Position numbers and translations under genes: made by a program | In this document: one piece after another, positions 5,943 through 13,560 of the stretch | How positions within the stretch are numbered: the stretch's first letter is position 1 | Layout: the number at the start of each line of letters is the position of its first letter | Assembly (NCBI GenBank): GCA_905373605.1 | Contig: CAJPTO010000039.1 | Location: 1-18,065 of the forward strand | Source: an uncultured Prevotella sp. | Lineage (GTDB): Bacteria; Bacteroidota; Bacteroidia; Bacteroidales; Bacteroidaceae | Reading direction: 5' to 3' | Length of the DNA stretch: 18,065 nt | The notes under the pieces: generated by a model | Seen by the model: the letters and a program-made list of their open reading frames with translations, nothing else | What the model was told of the DNA's origin: nothing | Databases searched by the model: none

Positions 5943-7169
5943 TCACGCCCCTCTCCCCTTGGAGAGGGGTTGGGGGTGAGGCCCCTTTGCAAGCCCTCTT
6001 TCCATCACTTCCAAGCACATCCTGGTGTTGTGATAGGGACATTTCCAAAAGCCGGCCTTGTCGTCAACGAGGTTTGGGTGTCCGTTTTCGTCGCATCCCC
6101 AGAACCATTCTCCGTGTTCGTGGTCCACGATATGTTGGCGCGTGTATTGCCAACAGCGGCGTGCAATGTCGAGCGCAGCAGCATCGCCGAAGTGTTGGTA
6201 AAGGTCTATGTGCCCGATAACACACTCGCACATCACCCACCATTGGCGTTGGGTGTCCACATGGCCAGTGTCTGTCCATCGTTCGTACACCATTGAGCCA
6301 TCCGCTTGCAAGCCCTCGTCGGCCGCACGAGCGATAAGCTTGATGGCTTTTTCCACCCTTGCTAACACCTCGGGCCTGCCAAGCACCAAGGCCGACTCGT
6401 GCAATAGCCACACCGCTTCTATGTCGTGTCCGAAGCTTTCGATGTTGCGACACCCCTCCCAGCGGTCGTTGAAGAAGAGATCGAGGTGATTGGTGTGCGG
6501 ATTGAGCAGGCGCGAGAGGAAGATGTCGATGAGGTTTTCGATGCGTTCGGCCAGTTCTTCGGTGGGCCACACGCGGTAAAGGTTGGTGTAAGGCTCGATG
6601 ATGTGCAGGTGGGTGTTCATCGTTCGCGACCCGTTTTCGTCCTTATCGCTCAGGCGCATGTCGGCAATGGGTTGCCAATCGCGCGTCAAGGCCTCAACAT
6701 ATCCATTGTTTTCGGCATCGAAGGCATGCCGTTCGATGTCGGCATAAAGGCTTTTTGCCAGCTGTAATGCCGCATCGTCGCCAGTGGCTCGCGCATATTC
6801 GCTCAACCCATAGATAGCAAACCCAATGGCATAGGTTTGCTTCTTGGTGTCCAGCGGATGCCCTTTGGCATCCAAACTCCAAAACACGCCGCCCGCTTGC
6901 GCATCGATGAAGTGGGCCACGAAATAGTCTTTGGCGCGCGTTGCGCCCTCCAAATATTCTTTTTTGCCCAACACGCGGTAGGCAGCAGCGAAAGCCCACA
7001 ATATGCGTGCATTGAGAACAGCTCCCTTTTCGGCATCAGGCACGGCGTTACCGTGGCCGTCTATGCGCCCCAGAAAGCCGCCTTGCTCGTGGTCTATCAT
7101 CTTGTTGAGCCAGAAAGGCAGGATGTTTTGCTCCAGTTCGTGGCGCATGTCTTTTGCTAGTTGCTCCAT
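5943..7169 (-). CDS. Mannobiose/cellobiose 2-epimerase (AGE family)
   Basis: This cytoplasmic enzyme epimerises the reducing-end sugar of beta-1,4-mannobiose to give mannosyl-glucose, the substrate of the neighbouring GH130 enzyme. The 408-residue protein has the N-acylglucosamine 2-epimerase (alpha/alpha)6-barrel fold throughout and no signal peptide. The three histidines expected in cellobiose 2-epimerases are visible: His187 in MNTHLHIIEPY, His248 in SFGHDIEAVWLL and His380 in GFWKCPYHNTRM. Trp375 lies next to the last one. Family members usually end about ten residues after that histidine motif; here the tail continues as PHPQPLSKGRGA, encoded by palindromic repeat copy D. The gene starts 25 bp after the symporter stop, so the two are co-transcribed. 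In B. fragilis the same three-gene order (phosphorylase, symporter, epimerase) defines the mannobiose pathway. Cellobiose activity is possible as a side reaction. Confidence 0.93.
   Translation of the reverse strand: MEQLAKDMRHELEQNILPFWLNKMIDHEQGGFLGRIDGHGNAVPDAEKGAVLNARILWAFAAAYRVLGKKEYLEGATRAKDYFVAHFIDAQAGGVFWSLDAKGHPLDTKKQTYAIGFAIYGLSEYARATGDDAALQLAKSLYADIERHAFDAENNGYVEALTRDWQPIADMRLSDKDENGSRTMNTHLHIIEPYTNLYRVWPTEELAERIENLIDIFLSRLLNPHTNHLDLFFNDRWEGCRNIESFGHDIEAVWLLHESALVLGRPEVLARVEKAIKLIARAADEGLQADGSMVYERWTDTGHVDTQRQWWVMCECVIGHIDLYQHFGDAAALDIARRCWQYTRQHIVDHEHGEWFWGCDENGHPNLVDDKAGFWKCPYHNTRMCLEVMERGLAKGPHPQPLSKGRGA
5946..5983. repeat. GC-rich palindromic repeat, copy D, inside the 3' end of the epimerase gene
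   Basis: CCCCTCTCC (5948-5956), loop CCTT, GGAGAGGGG (5961-5969), then TTGGGGGTGAGG. The 9-bp stem is perfect. On the coding strand it spells the last codons of the epimerase (PHPQPLSKGRG). In the transcript the hairpin could also act as a 3' end stabiliser or a weak terminator before the AraC gene. It is nearly identical to copy E at 15136. Confidence 0.85.
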
Positions 7170-7194
7170 AATATATGGTGTTGACGTTATGGGT

Positions 7195-8616
7195 TTATGG
7201 TTTAGATATAACGTTCGCGGCGCGTTTTTCTTCTAGTTCGGCCGTTATTTTTTTCATCTTTTGTTCGCTCAGCGGATAGAAATAGATGAACGCCAGCGAG
7301 AGTAAAGCTCCGGCTGCGGGCAAGATAGAGAGGAACATCTTAATGCCTTGGATGGTTTCGGCCGACTGCACGGCGTTGGCTTGGAAGCCAAACTGGGCGA
7401 GCATCCAGCCGGTTATGGCCGTTCCGAAAGCCCAACCAAACTTCTGACTCATTGAACTAGACGAGAAGATAAGCCCCGTGGCGCGGTTGCCTGTTTGCAA
7501 TTCGCTGTAGTCGGCGCAGTCGGCGTACATGCTCCACAGCAAAGGGAAGATGCTTCCAGCACAAATGCTGATGAGTGCTTGCAAGATAAAGATGAGTGCC
7601 AGCTGCCCTTTGTCGAGCCAAAAGAAGCCAATGCTGAGCACTGTTGCTATGGCCATAGCGGCCATGAAGGTGCGTCGCTTGCCTATTCGGTTGCTTATTG
7701 GTGCGGCAAGGATAACCCCCACGATGTTTGCCGCTTGCCCAACGGCCAGGTAAAGGCCGCTAAGCACAAAGGGCAGACCCAGGAAAGAGATGCTGCCCAC
7801 GGCCGTCTCGTCTACGTAATACTTGAAATAGTAGACCGTTGCGCCATCGCGAATGGAGTTGAACACAAGCGATGCCACGCCTGCACCGAGCAAAATCCAC
7901 CACGGCCGGTTGTGAAGCAGGTCGCGGAGGTCGGTTTTGAGCGATGTCTTTTCTTGCTTTACGGGTTTCACTCGCTCGCGCGTCAGGGCGAAACAACCGA
8001 GGAAAAGCACCACGCATACCACGGCAATAACCACCACTGCCATTAACCAACCAAACTGCGGAGCGGTTAACCATGCCCGCATAGGGCCGTTTACATCGCC
8101 TCCGCCGAAAGCGTTTACAAGGGGCATAAAGAGCAATAGGGCCACGAAAGAGCCGAGATAGGCAAACGTCATGCGGTAAGTGGCCAGCGTGTTGCGGTCG
8201 CTAGGGTCGGGACTCATCACGCCCAACAACGAGGCGTAAGGCACATTGATGGCCGAATAAACCATCATCATCAGTCCATAGGTGATGAAGGCATAGACGA
8301 TTTTGCCCGTTTCGCCGAACGGGGGCGTGAGAAACGTTATCACACCAATGGCTCCAAAGGGTACGGCCAGATAGAAAAGGTAGGGACGGAAGCGGCCCCA
8401 ACGCGACGTGGTGCGGTCGGCTACGGCACCTACAATGGGGTCGAAGAACGAGTCCCACACACGGGTGATGGCAAACATCGTACCCACAATGGCAGCCGAG
8501 ATGCCGAAAACGTCGGTATAGAATATCATGAGATAGGCACCAAAGAGCTTCCAGAACATCGAAGACGACATGTCGCCCAGTCCGTAGCCTATCTTTTCGC
8601 TAAGCCCAATCTTCAT
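7195..8616 (-). CDS. GPH-family sugar:cation symporter (mannobiose uptake)
   Basis: Inner-membrane transporter of 473 residues, about 12 hydrophobic segments, in the glycoside-pentoside-hexuronide:cation symporter family. The N-terminus (EKIGYGLGDMSSSMFW) and the loop after helix 2 (DSFFDPIVGAVADRTTSRWG, about 55-74) are family signatures; the acidic residues Asp55, Asp59 and Asp67 are retained. The position between the GH130 and epimerase genes indicates that it imports mannobiose or short mannan fragments from the periplasm using a cation gradient. Its ATG overlaps the GH130 stop by four bases (ATGA at 8613-8616), implying translational coupling. The order matches the B. fragilis mannan operon. 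Exact substrate and ion are inferred from context. Confidence 0.92.
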   Translation of the reverse strand: MKIGLSEKIGYGLGDMSSSMFWKLFGAYLMIFYTDVFGISAAIVGTMFAITRVWDSFFDPIVGAVADRTTSRWGRFRPYLFYLAVPFGAIGVITFLTPPFGETGKIVYAFITYGLMMMVYSAINVPYASLLGVMSPDPSDRNTLATYRMTFAYLGSFVALLLFMPLVNAFGGGDVNGPMRAWLTAPQFGWLMAVVVIAVVCVVLFLGCFALTRERVKPVKQEKTSLKTDLRDLLHNRPWWILLGAGVASLVFNSIRDGATVYYFKYYVDETAVGSISFLGLPFVLSGLYLAVGQAANIVGVILAAPISNRIGKRRTFMAAMAIATVLSIGFFWLDKGQLALIFILQALISICAGSIFPLLWSMYADCADYSELQTGNRATGLIFSSSSMSQKFGWAFGTAITGWMLAQFGFQANAVQSAETIQGIKMFLSILPAAGALLSLAFIYFYPLSEQKMKKITAELEEKRAANVISKP

Positions 8617-9776
8617 AATGCGCGGTTTTTGGCAATGAGTTTCTTGATGGTTTCAACGCTGGCGGCGGTGGTAAGTCCGTCTTGGGGTGTGTGCAGGCAA
8701 TAGTCTACGAGCCTGTCGATGGTGGAAGTGGCCACGTGCATGCGCGTATCCGACGAGGCGTAATAGATGAACACGCGGCCGTCTTCATCGGCAATCCATC
8801 CATTGGAGAACACCACGTTCATCACATCGCCCACATATTCGCCGCCTTCTGGCACCAGCAGGTAGCCGCCAGGCTGCGCAACGAGGCGCGTTGGGTCGTC
8901 TAATGCCGTCATGTACATGTAGAGAACGTAGCGCAATCCGCTGGCACAGGCACGCACACCGTGTGCCAGGTGCAGCCAACCTTGCGGTGTCTTGATGGGA
9001 TGTGGGCCTTCGCCGTTCTTCAATTCCATGATGGTGTGGTAGTGACGGGGGTTGATAATGGTTTCTTCGTGCACCTCGGCGTGGGTAATGTCGTCAACAA
9101 GCGCCCAGCCAATGCCTCCTCCCGAGCCTGTGTCGATGAAGCCATCTTGCGGCCGTGTGTAGAAAGCATACTTGCCATTGACGAACTCGGGGTGAAGAAC
9201 CACGTTGCGTTGCTGGCTCCGTGTTTTGAGATCGGGCAGGCGTTCCCATGTTTTCAAGTCGCGTGTGCGGGCAATGCCGGCGGTGGCAGTGGCTGCCGAG
9301 AGGTCGCCGGGCTTGCTGTCGTCGTGCCTTTCGCCGCAAAACACACCATATATATATCCGTCTTCATGGCGTGTCAGGCGCATGTCGTAGATGTTTGTTG
9401 CAGGGTCTTCGGTGTCGGGCATGGTGATAGGTTCGTCCCAGAAGCGGAAATTGTCTACGCCATTGGGGCTTTCGGCCACGGCGAAGAAGCTTTTGCGGTC
9501 GGCTCCTTCAACGCGAACCACCAGCAAATAGTTGTCGCCCCACTTCATTGCGCCGGCGTTGAGGGTGGCATTCATCATGATGCGCTGCATCAAGTAGGGG
9601 TTTGTGCGCTCGTCCATGTCATAACGCCACTCCAAAGGGGTGTGTTCGGCTGTCAATATGGGGTTTGCATAGCGTTCGTAAATGCCGCTGCCTTGCTCCA
9701 ACATTTGGTTGGGAGCGGTCAATAATGCCTCGTGGCGAAGACGAAGGGCGTTGAGTTTTGAATTGAAAGTTGTCAT
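8613..9776 (-). CDS. 4-O-beta-D-mannosyl-D-glucose phosphorylase (GH130, subfamily 1)
   Basis: This cytoplasmic enzyme phosphorolyses mannosyl-beta-1,4-glucose to alpha-mannose 1-phosphate and glucose, the committed step of the mannobiose pathway. The sequence closely resembles the characterised B. fragilis enzyme as I recall it: ARVEGADRKS-like (VRVEGADRKSFFAVAESPNG), TNIYDMRLT, CGERHDD, SQQRNVVLHPEF, TRPQDGFIDTGSGGGIGWAL and YYASSDTRMHVATSTIDRLV. The catalytic Asp lies in NIYDMRLT and is residue 131 if translation starts at ATG 9776 (MTTFNSKL), matching the known position in the family; an alternative ATG at 9782 adds Met-Ile. No signal peptide. It overlaps the symporter gene by four bases. 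The 331-bp gap before it holds two repeat arrays, so it may also be translated or transcribed separately from the upstream GH26. Confidence 0.96.
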   Translation of the reverse strand: MTTFNSKLNALRLRHEALLTAPNQMLEQGSGIYERYANPILTAEHTPLEWRYDMDERTNPYLMQRIMMNATLNAGAMKWGDNYLLVVRVEGADRKSFFAVAESPNGVDNFRFWDEPITMPDTEDPATNIYDMRLTRHEDGYIYGVFCGERHDDSKPGDLSAATATAGIARTRDLKTWERLPDLKTRSQQRNVVLHPEFVNGKYAFYTRPQDGFIDTGSGGGIGWALVDDITHAEVHEETIINPRHYHTIMELKNGEGPHPIKTPQGWLHLAHGVRACASGLRYVLYMYMTALDDPTRLVAQPGGYLLVPEGGEYVGDVMNVVFSNGWIADEDGRVFIYYASSDTRMHVATSTIDRLVDYCLHTPQDGLTTAASVETIKKLIAKNRAL

Positions 9777-9782
9777 AATCAT

Positions 9783-9934
9783 GAGTTGATGAGGTGGTGA
9801 GTTTATGAGTTTTGGAGTTTATGAGGTGGGGAGTTCTTGAGTTTATGAGGTGTGAGTTTATGAGTTTCTGAGTTTATAAGTTGGGAAGTTATTGGGTTTA
9901 ATAAGTTTATGACGTGGGAAGTTGGGGAGTTGAA
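9783..9934. repeat. Array of about nineteen 8-bp repeats upstream of the GH130 gene
   Basis: From 9783 the sequence falls into 8-mers of the type GAGTTTAT (for example at 9799, 9815, 9839, 9854, 9870), GAGGTGGG and AAGTTGGG, with only one 7-mer and one 9-mer breaking phase. On the transcribed strand the unit reads ATAAACTC. The array ends right before the GH130 ATG. It makes the leader of the downstream gene module low in complexity and largely unstructured. It is half of a 331-bp gene-free stretch; 9935-9980 between the arrays has nothing I recognise. Confidence 0.85.
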
Positions 9935-9982
9935 CCCTCTTTGTGGGTTAATTGTTCCCAAACAATTTGCACTTTTGGTGGC

Positions 9983-10092
9983 TACCAGCGACTGGTAGCT
10001 ATCGTACCAGCGTCTGGTAGTCGCCCTACCAGCATTTGGTAGCCACCCTACCAGTGGCTGGTAGCTGCAGTACCAGCCGCTTGGTACTGGTG
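9983..10092. repeat. Five tandem 22-bp repeats, each a hairpin (TACCAG-N3-CTGGTA)
   Basis: Units begin at 9983, 10005, 10027, 10049 and 10071, exactly 22 bp apart. TACCAG is invariant at the start of each. An inverted partner follows: CTGGTAG in units 1, 2 and 4, TTGGTAG in unit 3 and TTGGTAC in unit 5. Arms pair over 5-8 bp with 3-6 base loops that differ (CGA, CGT, TGG and so on). The 4-6 base linkers between hairpins also vary. The array begins 21 bp after the GH26 stop in transcription order and lies between the exported-enzyme genes and the cytoplasmic genes. Confidence 0.9.
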
Positions 10093-10113
10093 CATTTGTT
10101 AGCAAATGGGGTA

Positions 10114-11238
10114 CTATTTCCTTTTCTTCTTGCCTTTAACAGCCGTGCGCGGCTTGTTTTTTCCTTGTTCGAGCTGACTGCGGAAGAGGAATGCGCCCTC
10201 TCGGTGTATCTTCTTGAAGTCGGCGGCACAGCTTTTCTCGGGTGCCGGGCCGAAGTTTTCCTCGGCCTTGTCCCACGCGTTGCGCCAAAGTAGCACGTAG
10301 CAAGGTGCAAATCCCTTGATGGCGGGCAGCAAAGTGCTGGTGTACCATTGTGCATCGGGCGTGTTTCGGTAGCCCGCTTCGGTAAGGGCGTAGAGCTTTT
10401 TGTGGCTCGCTGCATACTCGCTCATGATTTTCATTTCGTTTTGGCATTGCGAAATGAAGTCGGCACTGCCGTTGTATTGGTACAAGTCCACGCCAAGCAC
10501 ATCCACATAAGCATCTCCAGGGTAGAAGCGGAAGAAGTGTTCGGGCGTGTCGCCAGCCTTTGCATTGGGCGAATAGCTCCAAACAAGATGCCGCAGGCCG
10601 GCATCGCGCATGGCATTGAACGTGAGTTGGAACAAGACTTTGTATTGTTCGGGCGTGCATTGCTTGCTTCCCCACCAAAACCAGTCGCCGCTCATCTCGT
10701 GCCAAGGGCGGAAAATAACAGGCACAGCGCGGCCTTGCGCATCCTTAAGCGATGCCAAGAAGCTGGCCATGCGCTTGTGCCAGAGCTGCATTTTGGCCGT
10801 TTCGCTGCCGCCAGGCAACACGGCAGTGACAGCATCTCCCTCGGTGTTCCATGCATCTTTGCCTGTTACGGGGTTGTAAGGATGCCAACTGATGGTGACA
10901 ATTCCGCCTTTTTGATGGTGGGCGATAATCTGTTGGCGCATTTGTTCAAAGGGAACGCCGTCCAGGTTTTTGTCGTTACCCAGTTCCAGTCCGCCCAGTT
11001 CGCAGCCCAACACGGCAGGATAATCACCGCAAACATCGTTAACATCACTTCTTCCAAACTCCCATTTCCACGTTGTTCCATAGAAAAGGGCGTCTTGATG
11101 TCCAAACATCACGCCGCGTTTTTGCAGGGCTTGCAAGCGTTCGATGAGGCGTTGCGCAGGCGTTTTCTGCATTTTCTGTTTTGCGTTTGCGCTCATTGCG
11201 AGCAATGCTATTGCCATAGCTAGGATTATTCTTTTCAT
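10114..11238 (-). CDS. GH26 beta-mannanase, periplasmic, probably mannobiose-forming
   Basis: Hydrolyses beta-1,4-mannan. The signal peptide MKRIILAMAIALLAMSANA is Sec type I with no lipobox, giving a soluble periplasmic enzyme. The GH26 catalytic pair is visible: acid/base Glu181 in FRPWHEMSGDWFWWG and nucleophile Glu287 in LYALTEAGY. Supporting motifs include GHQDALFYG (about 46-54), GG-rich ELGGLELG, TISWHPYNP and GVDLYQYNG. At 374 residues it is a single catalytic domain. The B. fragilis counterpart next to the GH130/symporter/epimerase genes was described as an exo-mannanase releasing mannobiose, which is what the downstream pathway consumes; I infer the same product here. The last 16 residues (NKPRTAVKGKKKRK) are unusually basic for the family. 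Its ATG is one base after the GH3 stop, indicating tight co-expression. Confidence 0.95.
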   Translation of the reverse strand: MKRIILAMAIALLAMSANAKQKMQKTPAQRLIERLQALQKRGVMFGHQDALFYGTTWKWEFGRSDVNDVCGDYPAVLGCELGGLELGNDKNLDGVPFEQMRQQIIAHHQKGGIVTISWHPYNPVTGKDAWNTEGDAVTAVLPGGSETAKMQLWHKRMASFLASLKDAQGRAVPVIFRPWHEMSGDWFWWGSKQCTPEQYKVLFQLTFNAMRDAGLRHLVWSYSPNAKAGDTPEHFFRFYPGDAYVDVLGVDLYQYNGSADFISQCQNEMKIMSEYAASHKKLYALTEAGYRNTPDAQWYTSTLLPAIKGFAPCYVLLWRNAWDKAEENFGPAPEKSCAADFKKIHREGAFLFRSQLEQGKNKPRTAVKGKKKRK

Positions 11239-11239
11239 A

Positions 11240-13552
11240 TCATTCTACGTTGAAGGTGGCTTTTTGCAGGTCTTCGTTGCGGCTGCTTCCGCCCACAAGC
11301 ACTTCAAACGCGCCTTTTTCAACAATGGGTTTCATGTTGATGTCGTAAAAGGCCAGTTTGTCGGGGGTGATGGTGAACTCAATGGTTTGCTTTTCGCCAG
11401 CCTTGAGGGCCACGCGGCGGAAGTCTTTCAGCTCTTTAACGGGTCGAGCCACTGACGACACAACATCGTTGATATACAGTTGGCAAATCTCCACGCCGTC
11501 GCGGGTGCCGGTGTTCTCGATGGTTACGCGAGCCGTAATGGGTGTTTTGCCATCGTTGGCGATGCTGTTCTTGTCGAGTTGCAGGTCGGAGTAGCGGAAA
11601 GAGGTGTAACTAAGACCGTGGCCGAAAGGATATAGCGGTGTGTTGTCGGCGCAAACGGCGGGATGGAAAAAGGCCGAACGCTTGTGGTTGTACCAAGTGG
11701 AGATTTGTCCCACGTGTCTTGGCATCGTCATGGCCAGTTTAGCCGAGGGGTTTACCTTGCCATAGAGTATCTCGGCAATGGCTTGACCGCCATATTGACC
11801 GGGTTCCCATGCATTGATGAGCGCAGGAACATGTTCGGCAGCGTAACGAACACTGAGCGGACGACCGCTGATGATGATGACGATGGTGGGTTTTCCTGTT
11901 TCGTTCAGTCGGCGTATCAGCTGCTCTTGCAGCCCAACAAGGTCCAGATTGTCGCGATCGGTGTCTTCTCCGCATGTGCGTTCGTTCCATCGGAATCGCA
12001 TCATGTACTCGCCACAACACACAATGTTGAGGTCGCAATCTTTAGAAGCCTCGACAGCAGCATCCACTTGGGCTTGCGACATGCTGCGTGGATCCCAGCC
12101 CTGGTCCACGAAACGGAAGTCGGTGGTGGGCGAAACGCTCTTCAGTCCGCGCAAAACGGTCCACACTTGCTCTTCGGGTTGGGGCTCACTCCAGTCGCCC
12201 ATGATGTTTTGGTCGTTGGCATTGATGCCCGTAACCAGCACTTTCTTGTACTTTTTTGCATCAAGCGGCAGCAAGTTGTTGGCATTCTTGAGCAGCACGA
12301 TGCTGTTTCGCGATGCTTCCAAGGCCGTTTGCTTGTGCCCGGGGTCGTTGATAACGCGGTCGCGCGTTTTCACATCGCCATAAGGACGCTCGAAAAGACC
12401 CAGCCTGAACTTCACGGTGAGTATGCGTCGCACGCTTTCATCGATGCGACTTTCGGGAATACGCCCCTCGCGCACCAGCTCCACCACGGCCGTTTGCCAC
12501 TCTGGGCCGTGCATGTGCATGTCCATACCGGCCATGATGCTTTGGTAAAAGGCCTCTTTGTTGTTTGCGGCTGTGCGATGTTGGTCCACACAATGCTCAA
12601 TATCCATCCAGTCGCTCACCACAAATCCGCGGAAGCCCCATTCTTTTCTCAACACATCGTTCATCAACCAGCTGTTGGTGTGGCAGGGAATGCCGTTCAG
12701 TTCGTTGTGCGACATCATCACATTCCAGTCGCCACCCTGCTGAATGGCGGCCTTGAAAGGTGGGAAAAACACCTCGCGCAGGGTGCGTTCGGACACGTCG
12801 CAGGGCGCACCGTTGGTGCCATTGATGGCGTATGAGCCACCAACGAAGTGCTTTACGCAGCCCAACACGTCTTCGGCGTTGTCCAAGTTGCGCTGATACC
12901 CTTTGTTTGTGGCCACGCCTAGCAGCGTAACGAGGTAGGGATCTTCGCCGAATGTTTCGCCACAGCGTCCCCAACGGCCATCGCGAGCCACCTCAACGTT
13001 GGGGTTGAAGTTCCAATGCATGTTCATGGCGCGCATTTCTTCGGCTGTTTGCCGCGCTATCTTGTAAGCCATGTCCACATCGAACGAAGAAGCCAGTCCG
13101 ATGTTCGTGGGATACACCGTGTTTCCCTTGCATTTGGCATTGCCATGAATGGCATCGATACCGATGAGCAAGGGAATTTGCAAACGACTTTGCATGTTTA
13201 GCCGCTGCAGGTGGTTGGCCTCTTCGAGCGTTAGCACGTGAAGGAACGACGAAACCAGTCCGCGGCGCGTCCATTCTTCCATATCCTGCACGGTAACGCC
13301 AGGATAAAAGGCACTAGCAGTGTTGGTTTTCAGCTCTTCGGCCGACATCGCGGCCGAGTTTTCCTTAAAGTGTTCGATGCCCACCAGCTGGTTCATCTGG
13401 CCAACCTTCTCTTCTAGGGTCATTCGGCGCAACAAGTCGTCCACACGTTGCTCAACTGTGGCCTTGGGATTTTTGTAAAGGGGCTGTTCTTTCTTTGCCG
13501 CCATAGCGTGAAGTGTTGTTGCCGCAAGGGCAATAGTTAGTATTCGTTTCAT
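11240..13552 (-). CDS. GH3 beta-glucosidase-type glycoside hydrolase, periplasmic
   Basis: Exo-acting retaining glycosidase, about 770 residues. Signal peptide MKRILTIALAATTLHAMA. The N-terminal TIM barrel carries IPLLIGIDAIHG, GRWGRCGETFGEDPYL, the KHFVGG motif and the nucleophile Asp in GFVVSDWMDIEH (Asp314 from this start). The second alpha/beta domain follows (SIVLLKNANNLLPLD; WSEPQPEEQ), then the FPFGHGLSYT-like segment LYPFGHGLSYTSF and a C-terminal fibronectin III-like domain (KELKDFRRVALKAGEKQTIE). In a mannan cluster it most likely removes beta-linked glucose from glucomannan fragments; beta-mannosidase activity cannot be excluded. I chose ATG 13552 because GH26, CE7 and GH27 in the same cluster all begin MKRI. 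An alternative ATG at 13561 overlaps the GH5 stop by one base. Confidence 0.93.
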   Translation of the reverse strand: MKRILTIALAATTLHAMAAKKEQPLYKNPKATVEQRVDDLLRRMTLEEKVGQMNQLVGIEHFKENSAAMSAEELKTNTASAFYPGVTVQDMEEWTRRGLVSSFLHVLTLEEANHLQRLNMQSRLQIPLLIGIDAIHGNAKCKGNTVYPTNIGLASSFDVDMAYKIARQTAEEMRAMNMHWNFNPNVEVARDGRWGRCGETFGEDPYLVTLLGVATNKGYQRNLDNAEDVLGCVKHFVGGSYAINGTNGAPCDVSERTLREVFFPPFKAAIQQGGDWNVMMSHNELNGIPCHTNSWLMNDVLRKEWGFRGFVVSDWMDIEHCVDQHRTAANNKEAFYQSIMAGMDMHMHGPEWQTAVVELVREGRIPESRIDESVRRILTVKFRLGLFERPYGDVKTRDRVINDPGHKQTALEASRNSIVLLKNANNLLPLDAKKYKKVLVTGINANDQNIMGDWSEPQPEEQVWTVLRGLKSVSPTTDFRFVDQGWDPRSMSQAQVDAAVEASKDCDLNIVCCGEYMMRFRWNERTCGEDTDRDNLDLVGLQEQLIRRLNETGKPTIVIIISGRPLSVRYAAEHVPALINAWEPGQYGGQAIAEILYGKVNPSAKLAMTMPRHVGQISTWYNHKRSAFFHPAVCADNTPLYPFGHGLSYTSFRYSDLQLDKNSIANDGKTPITARVTIENTGTRDGVEICQLYINDVVSSVARPVKELKDFRRVALKAGEKQTIEFTITPDKLAFYDINMKPIVEKGAFEVLVGGSSRNEDLQKATFNVE

Positions 13553-13560
13553 TATCGTCA

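Noticed and set aside
5688..5983. Insertion-sequence remnant
   Set aside because: There are palindromic repeats but no transposase fragment, target duplication or long terminal inverted repeats.
5943..7169. N-acylglucosamine 2-epimerase of sialic acid metabolism
   Set aside because: The family fold is the same, but the motifs GFWKCPYHNTRM and SFGHDIEAVWLL and the GH130/symporter neighbours point to disaccharide 2-epimerase.
8961..9725. Plus-strand open frame (254 codons) opposite GH130
   Set aside because: It is antisense to a near-perfect GH130 sequence, and its Val/Ala/His-rich translation has no family features.
9983..10092. CRISPR array
   Set aside because: The repeat is only 22 bp including its variable part, with 3-6 base loops and no unique spacers of about 30 bp, and there are no cas genes.
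9803..10105. Minus-strand open frame of 100 codons between GH26 and GH130
   Set aside because: It consists entirely of translated 22-bp and 8-bp repeats (SYQPLVGW; HKLTPHKLK) with no independent coding character.
11663..12835. Long plus-strand open frame (390 codons) opposite GH3
   Set aside because: It is a shadow of the GH3 gene. It has no recognisable domain and unusual composition, while the minus strand encodes a full-length GH3 enzyme.
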